This document shows positions 43,207 to 46,525 of a DNA stretch of 46,525 nucleotides, one piece after another; the first letter of the stretch is position 1, and each line of letters opens with the position of its first letter. Below the pieces are notes generated by a model. The model was not told the origin of the DNA. It did no database searches and was given only the letters and a program-made list of their open reading frames with translations. The stretch is from CAYGEY01 sp964349065. Its GTDB lineage: Bacteria > Patescibacteriota > Gracilibacteria > 1-14-2-50-48-13. Location: positions 1-46,525 of the forward strand of contig CAYGEY010000004.1 of assembly GCA_964349065.1 (NCBI GenBank), written 5' to 3'. The position numbers were made by a program, and so were the translations under genes.

Positions 43207-43686
43207 ATGGCTAAGAAAAAAACACAGTATATTTCAAAAGAAGGTCTTTTGAAATTGCAACAAGAGTTAGAATATTTAAAAACCGTGAGGGTCTCAGAAA
43301 TAGCGGCGAGACTAAAGGAAGCGTTATCATTCGGAGACTTGAAAGAAAATGCAGACTATCAATCAGCCCGTGAAGAAGAGCTGCTCAACGACGCACGGAT
43401 ACGAGCTGTGGAAGAAGAAATAATGAACTCTGAACTTTTTGATGAAGAGCATATTAAAACAGGATATGTAGAACTTGGATCAAAAGTAAAAATAAAGAAT
43501 ATAACAGAAGGAAATGAGGAGATGACCTTTACCATAGTGGGATCTACAGAGGTTGACCCAATGGATTTTAAATTTTCAAACGAATCTGCAATTGGAGAAG
43601 CTGTTATCGGTAAAAAAGTCGGAGAAACAACGAAGTTTATGGCACCATCTGGTGAAAAAGAAGTTCTTATTCTCTCAGTCGATTAA
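43207..43686 (+). CDS. greA: Transcription elongation factor GreA
   Basis: The 159-aa protein has the N-terminal coiled coil with the tip motif GDLKENADYQSAREE and a C-terminal FKBP-like domain ending IGKKVGETTKFMAPSGEKEVLIL. It rescues backtracked RNA polymerase by stimulating transcript cleavage. It lies 22 bp after rpoD. Confidence 0.97.
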   Translation: MAKKKTQYISKEGLLKLQQELEYLKTVRVSEIAARLKEALSFGDLKENADYQSAREEELLNDARIRAVEEEIMNSELFDEEHIKTGYVELGSKVKIKNITEGNEEMTFTIVGSTEVDPMDFKFSNESAIGEAVIGKKVGETTKFMAPSGEKEVLILSVD

Positions 43687-43689
43687 CTT

Positions 43690-44142
43690 ATGCTTACAGG
43701 AGGTTTTTTTCAACACTATATTATATTGATTCCAGGCTTGGCTTGGCTCATTACGCAAAGTGCAAAAATCCTCATTGAAAAAAGATGGAGATATATTGAA
43801 GTTTGGACAGATTTATTTAAGTCAGGAGGAATGCCTTCAGCGCATTCTTCTTTTGTTTTAGCACTTACAACAGCTATCGGATTAAAGGAAGGGTTGTATA
43901 GTTCACTTTTCGCACTGAGCCTTTCATTCTCAGCAATTGTGGTCTATGATGCGATGCATGTACGAAATGAGGCAGGTAAGCATGCGACAGTTTTAAATCA
44001 AATATTTAGGGAACACAATATTGCTGATCATGAAATCAAAAAACTCTATCCGCTTGAAAATAGTATTGGACATACGCCACTTCAAGCTATGGTAGGAGCT
44101 TCATGTGGAGTTATTCTCGGTCTTGGTTTCTTTTATCTCTAG
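43690..44142 (+). CDS. Divergent PAP2 family membrane protein (DUF212)
   Basis: The 150-aa protein has about four hydrophobic helices and the family motif GGMPSAHSS at 46-54, followed by YDAMHVRNEAGKHA and GHTPLQAMVGA. Related to phosphatidic acid phosphatases, but the substrate is unknown. It starts 3 bp after greA. Confidence 0.9.
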   Translation: MLTGGFFQHYIILIPGLAWLITQSAKILIEKRWRYIEVWTDLFKSGGMPSAHSSFVLALTTAIGLKEGLYSSLFALSLSFSAIVVYDAMHVRNEAGKHATVLNQIFREHNIADHEIKKLYPLENSIGHTPLQAMVGASCGVILGLGFFYL

Positions 44143-44146
44143 AAAT

Positions 44147-45439
44147 ATGAGAAGAAGTGTTTCGTTCTTTTCTTCTATAGTATTTTTTTGCCTATTCTGT
44201 GGTCTGTTTGTTCTTATGCTGTATGGATATAGGTTTGATATTCATTCCTTTTCTTTTCAAAAGTATGGAGTAATACATCTCCTTGGCTCCATTCAAGATG
44301 CAGATTTATACATAATGGGAGAAAAGAGAAAAATCAGCTTGCCATATGTAATTTCAGATAGTCCCTTGGGTGAGCAACAGCTACAAATACAAAAAGATGG
44401 TTATCTACCTTTTAATAAAACGACACTCGTATCTGACGCTAGGGTTTTTGATGTTAGTGTAGAGCTTATTCCGGATTTTAAAAAATGGAAAGACAAAATC
44501 GAATTAAGTTTATCCGATGATGATATAGTTTTTGAAGGCGGCTTGGCTCATATGGATTATTCTAAAAAAATAATTGAAGTTTATTTTGGAAGTACTGATA
44601 TTCTTGCAAAAAAAGTCAGTACGCAAATGGCACTTCCTAGTGAAGTCATAAAGGAAAATTTTACTTCTCTCACATATCTGGATAGGAATTATTTTCTCCT
44701 ACAATTAGGAGAAATATATTATATATTAAGCAATGACCGAGTTGTGCCTATAAAAAAAGACCCATTCGAAAAATTATTTGTATTCAATCATCAAATTTTC
44801 ATGTTTGATAAAAATATAGGTACACTTTCAATACTATCTTTTACGACATTAGAAAAAAAAGTCGTTGATACGGCGCTTCTAGAAACAAATTTCACAGTAC
44901 GTCTTATTCTTGAAGAGAGTAATATAGAAAGTAAGGTATATAAGAAAAATGACCATTATTTTTATATTGATATGGTTTCTGGTAGCGTGAAGATGATTGA
45001 AACTCAAATTTTTGAAGAAAGTCCACATGAAATATTCATACTTGATAAAAATATTTTTTACAAAGATTCACTAGGAATTCTTCGCAGAAAAGATAACGGA
45101 GATTTACTCTTATCAGGTATAATTGGTAGCTTTCCGCTACCCGGACAAATGTTATTTACTACATCTTCACAAAAAATCTATAGATTAATTGATGATAGAG
45201 TAGAATATGTTGGCGATACATTAGGAAAACAGATTTGGAGCGCAAGTTTACAAGTAAAGGGTTCATTCTATTTGTTACAGTATTATGATGGCTTATCGGC
45301 ATTTGATACTATCAATGCGGCTACGTATCAACTCTATCCTACAAAAACCCCCTTAGATATTAAGCACAGCATTATTGGGCCATATCTTGAAATTAAAGAT
45401 TATGCAAAAAATACTCGTTTCATATACATCTTGGATTAG
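44147..45439 (+). CDS. Membrane-anchored PEGA-like envelope protein
   Basis: The start at 44147 (MRRSVSFFSSIVFFCLF) gives a basic N-terminus and one hydrophobic anchor (about 7-29). Residues 45-110 (GVIHLLGSIQDADLYIMG, LGEQQLQIQKDGYLPFNKTT) resemble a PEGA domain, which usually binds the cell surface. The rest is beta-rich and may form a propeller. The last 38 bp overlap the O-antigen ligase gene, suggesting coupling and a shared envelope role. Confidence 0.75.
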   Translation: MRRSVSFFSSIVFFCLFCGLFVLMLYGYRFDIHSFSFQKYGVIHLLGSIQDADLYIMGEKRKISLPYVISDSPLGEQQLQIQKDGYLPFNKTTLVSDARVFDVSVELIPDFKKWKDKIELSLSDDDIVFEGGLAHMDYSKKIIEVYFGSTDILAKKVSTQMALPSEVIKENFTSLTYLDRNYFLLQLGEIYYILSNDRVVPIKKDPFEKLFVFNHQIFMFDKNIGTLSILSFTTLEKKVVDTALLETNFTVRLILEESNIESKVYKKNDHYFYIDMVSGSVKMIETQIFEESPHEIFILDKNIFYKDSLGILRRKDNGDLLLSGIIGSFPLPGQMLFTTSSQKIYRLIDDRVEYVGDTLGKQIWSASLQVKGSFYLLQYYDGLSAFDTINAATYQLYPTKTPLDIKHSIIGPYLEIKDYAKNTRFIYILD

Positions 45440-46525
45440 AAATAATCCGGGAACGTTGCTTCTGTTTTTTATAGGGTTATTGCTACCTTTTCGGATTGAT
45501 GCTCTGCTCTATCAGTCTGAGGTAGTGCAATCTCATTTCATTCCAAGCTTTTTTAGCGGTAGTTTTTTGAATCTTACGGAGATTTTGCTTTTTGGATATC
45601 TTATTTTTGCTTTATGGAAAGGGACATTTAGAAAAGTTTCAGTATGGATTTGGTGGCTTTTTTTTCTTTTTGCAATAATCACGAGTGTTTTTTCTCTAGA
45701 TCCGATTCTAAGTTTTTTGTTACTTCGATTCCCGATGTATGCGTTTATTCTTTGGATGATGGTACCAAAGGAATCTGAGATTAACTTTTTGAAGGTTGGA
45801 CTGTGTGTTTCAGGAGTTGTTGAAGTCTTTATAGCTCTATATCAAGTCGTTTTTCAAAAGGCCCTTGGGATATATTTTTTGGGAGAACCACATTTATCTG
45901 ACACATCATTGTATTTTGCGAAATATGTTTTTGGATCACTTTCACTCATTCGTGGGTATGGAACCTTTGATCATCCGAATATTCTTGGGGGATATTTAGT
46001 TTTGTTACTTGGGATTTTGCTTTTTACGAAGAATGATTTTTCTAAGAGATGGTTTTTGATTGTTACATCGATTCTTACTTTCGGAGTACTTATTTCAGGA
46101 TCAAAAGTGGCTATACTAGCAATTGTAATATTATTTCTATTTAAACTTAAAAATAAAAAAGTAGTATGGATGTCACTTATCCCATTAGTTGTATTGTTTC
46201 TTGTTACTCATGGCAGTAGTTATTCGGAGCGAATTATAGGGATATTTCAAGCAGTGGGTTTCATTATTTCTCATCCTCTTGGGGTTGGATTTGGAAGTTA
46301 CACTTCCTTACTTTTATCACAGAATGCTCCTTTGGCTCCATGGCTTATTGTGCCTGTGCATAATAGTTTTTTGCTTTTTTTGATTGAGGGAGGAATTCCG
46401 ATTTTTGTTTTGACTTGTATTGGAGCGTACTTTTATTTTCAAAAATATTATAAAAAGTTTTTACCTGTTTTTCTTGCTCTTTTAGTAATAGGAAGTTTTG
46501 ATCATTACCTTTTGACGGGATATCC
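45402..46525 (+). CDS. O-antigen ligase/polymerase-like membrane protein, 3'-truncated
   Basis: The frame starts at the ATG at 45402 (MQKILVSYTSWIRNNPG) and stays open to the window end, at least 374 codons. There are ten or more hydrophobic segments, with the Wzy_C/WaaL pattern: RGYGTFDHPNILGGY in the middle and GVGFGSYTSL followed by VPVHNSFLLFLIEGGI later. These enzymes polymerise or ligate glycan repeat units at the outer membrane face of the inner membrane; the final acceptor in this organism is unknown. Together with manC and the GT2 genes it points to an exported polysaccharide. Confidence 0.85.
   Translation, partial: MQKILVSYTSWIRNNPGTLLLFFIGLLLPFRIDALLYQSEVVQSHFIPSFFSGSFLNLTEILLFGYLIFALWKGTFRKVSVWIWWLFFLFAIITSVFSLDPILSFLLLRFPMYAFILWMMVPKESEINFLKVGLCVSGVVEVFIALYQVVFQKALGIYFLGEPHLSDTSLYFAKYVFGSLSLIRGYGTFDHPNILGGYLVLLLGILLFTKNDFSKRWFLIVTSILTFGVLISGSKVAILAIVILFLFKLKNKKVVWMSLIPLVVLFLVTHGSSYSERIIGIFQAVGFIISHPLGVGFGSYTSLLLSQNAPLAPWLIVPVHNSFLLFLIEGGIPIFVLTCIGAYFYFQKYYKKFLPVFLALLVIGSFDHYLLTGY

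Noticed and set aside
1..46525. Alternative genetic code with TGA as Gly or Trp (as in some Gracilibacteria and Absconditabacteria)
   Set aside because: TGA closes dus, the PIN-like gene and the 91-aa gene at the expected ends, Trp is TGG, and no gene needs read-through.
1..46525. CRISPR array, insertion sequences, transposase or integrase genes
   Set aside because: No spaced direct repeats of CRISPR type and no transposase or integrase motifs were seen; the only repeats are the three hairpins in the island.

Overview
The window looks like a chromosomal stretch of a small, AT-rich bacterium (roughly 36% GC by eye) using the standard genetic code: TGA ends at least two genes and Trp is TGG. 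Several traits point to a Patescibacteria/CPR-type organism, although the lineage cannot be fixed from sequence reading alone. They are a four-domain S1 protein with a charged tail, a short HrcA, a DnaG whose zinc-finger ligands are mostly lost, a CPR-style PemK toxin, large lineage-specific proteins, and almost no Shine-Dalgarno sequences in front of core genes. Two runs of 10 N (23647-23656 and 32220-32229) mark assembly gaps, each inside a gene.

Layout. 2-3197: a truncated glycosyltransferase, a tRNA dihydrouridine synthase, a CPBP membrane protease and a pseudouridine synthase. 3264-9520: a 50-aa protein, a DEDDh exonuclease fused to a decayed DinG-like helicase, ribosomal protein S1, thioredoxin, RNase HII, a uridine-kinase-like protein and thymidylate kinase. 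9598-12368: an accessory island bounded by two near-identical hairpins. It holds an unknown 225-aa gene and a decayed copy of its 3' end, an orphan PemK toxin, a candidate small RNA with its own promoter and terminator, a two-gene cassette ending in a PIN-like nuclease, and a 91-aa unknown. 12494-15120: FtsH followed at once by a HepT/MntA toxin-antitoxin pair. 15117-23755: FMN reductase, HrcA, YebC, mannose-1-phosphate guanylyltransferase, slipin, EF-G, a sugar-type solute-binding protein and a glycosyltransferase. 23983-27614: a membrane-anchored Mrr-like nuclease, an ABC exporter and a HEAT-like unknown. 27716-28894: tRNA-Val(TAC) and GAPDH. 28968-33903: three consecutive genes of unknown function, two of them very large. 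33927-41944: a 23-residue membrane peptide sharing face-to-face promoters with dnaX, then fmt, miaA, an RlmD-like methyltransferase, a 533-aa unknown and dnaG. 42039-46525: rpoD, greA, a divergent PAP2 membrane protein, a PEGA-like envelope protein and a truncated O-antigen ligase.

Function. Most genes serve replication (dnaX, dnaG, tmk, rnhB), transcription (rpoD, greA, hrcA), translation and RNA modification (rpsA, fusA, fmt, miaA, dus, two further RNA-modification genes) and surface polysaccharide synthesis (manC, two glycosyltransferases, O-antigen ligase). The most unusual content is the hairpin-bounded island, the hidden small genes (sRNA candidate and 23-aa peptide), the 28968-33903 cluster, and two inactivated or remodelled core domains (exonuclease-helicase and DnaG). 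Promoters also fall into two styles: TTGACA-N16 promoters, often with a ribosome binding site, precede mostly unknown genes, while core genes tend to have extended -10 elements, very short leaders and no ribosome binding site.
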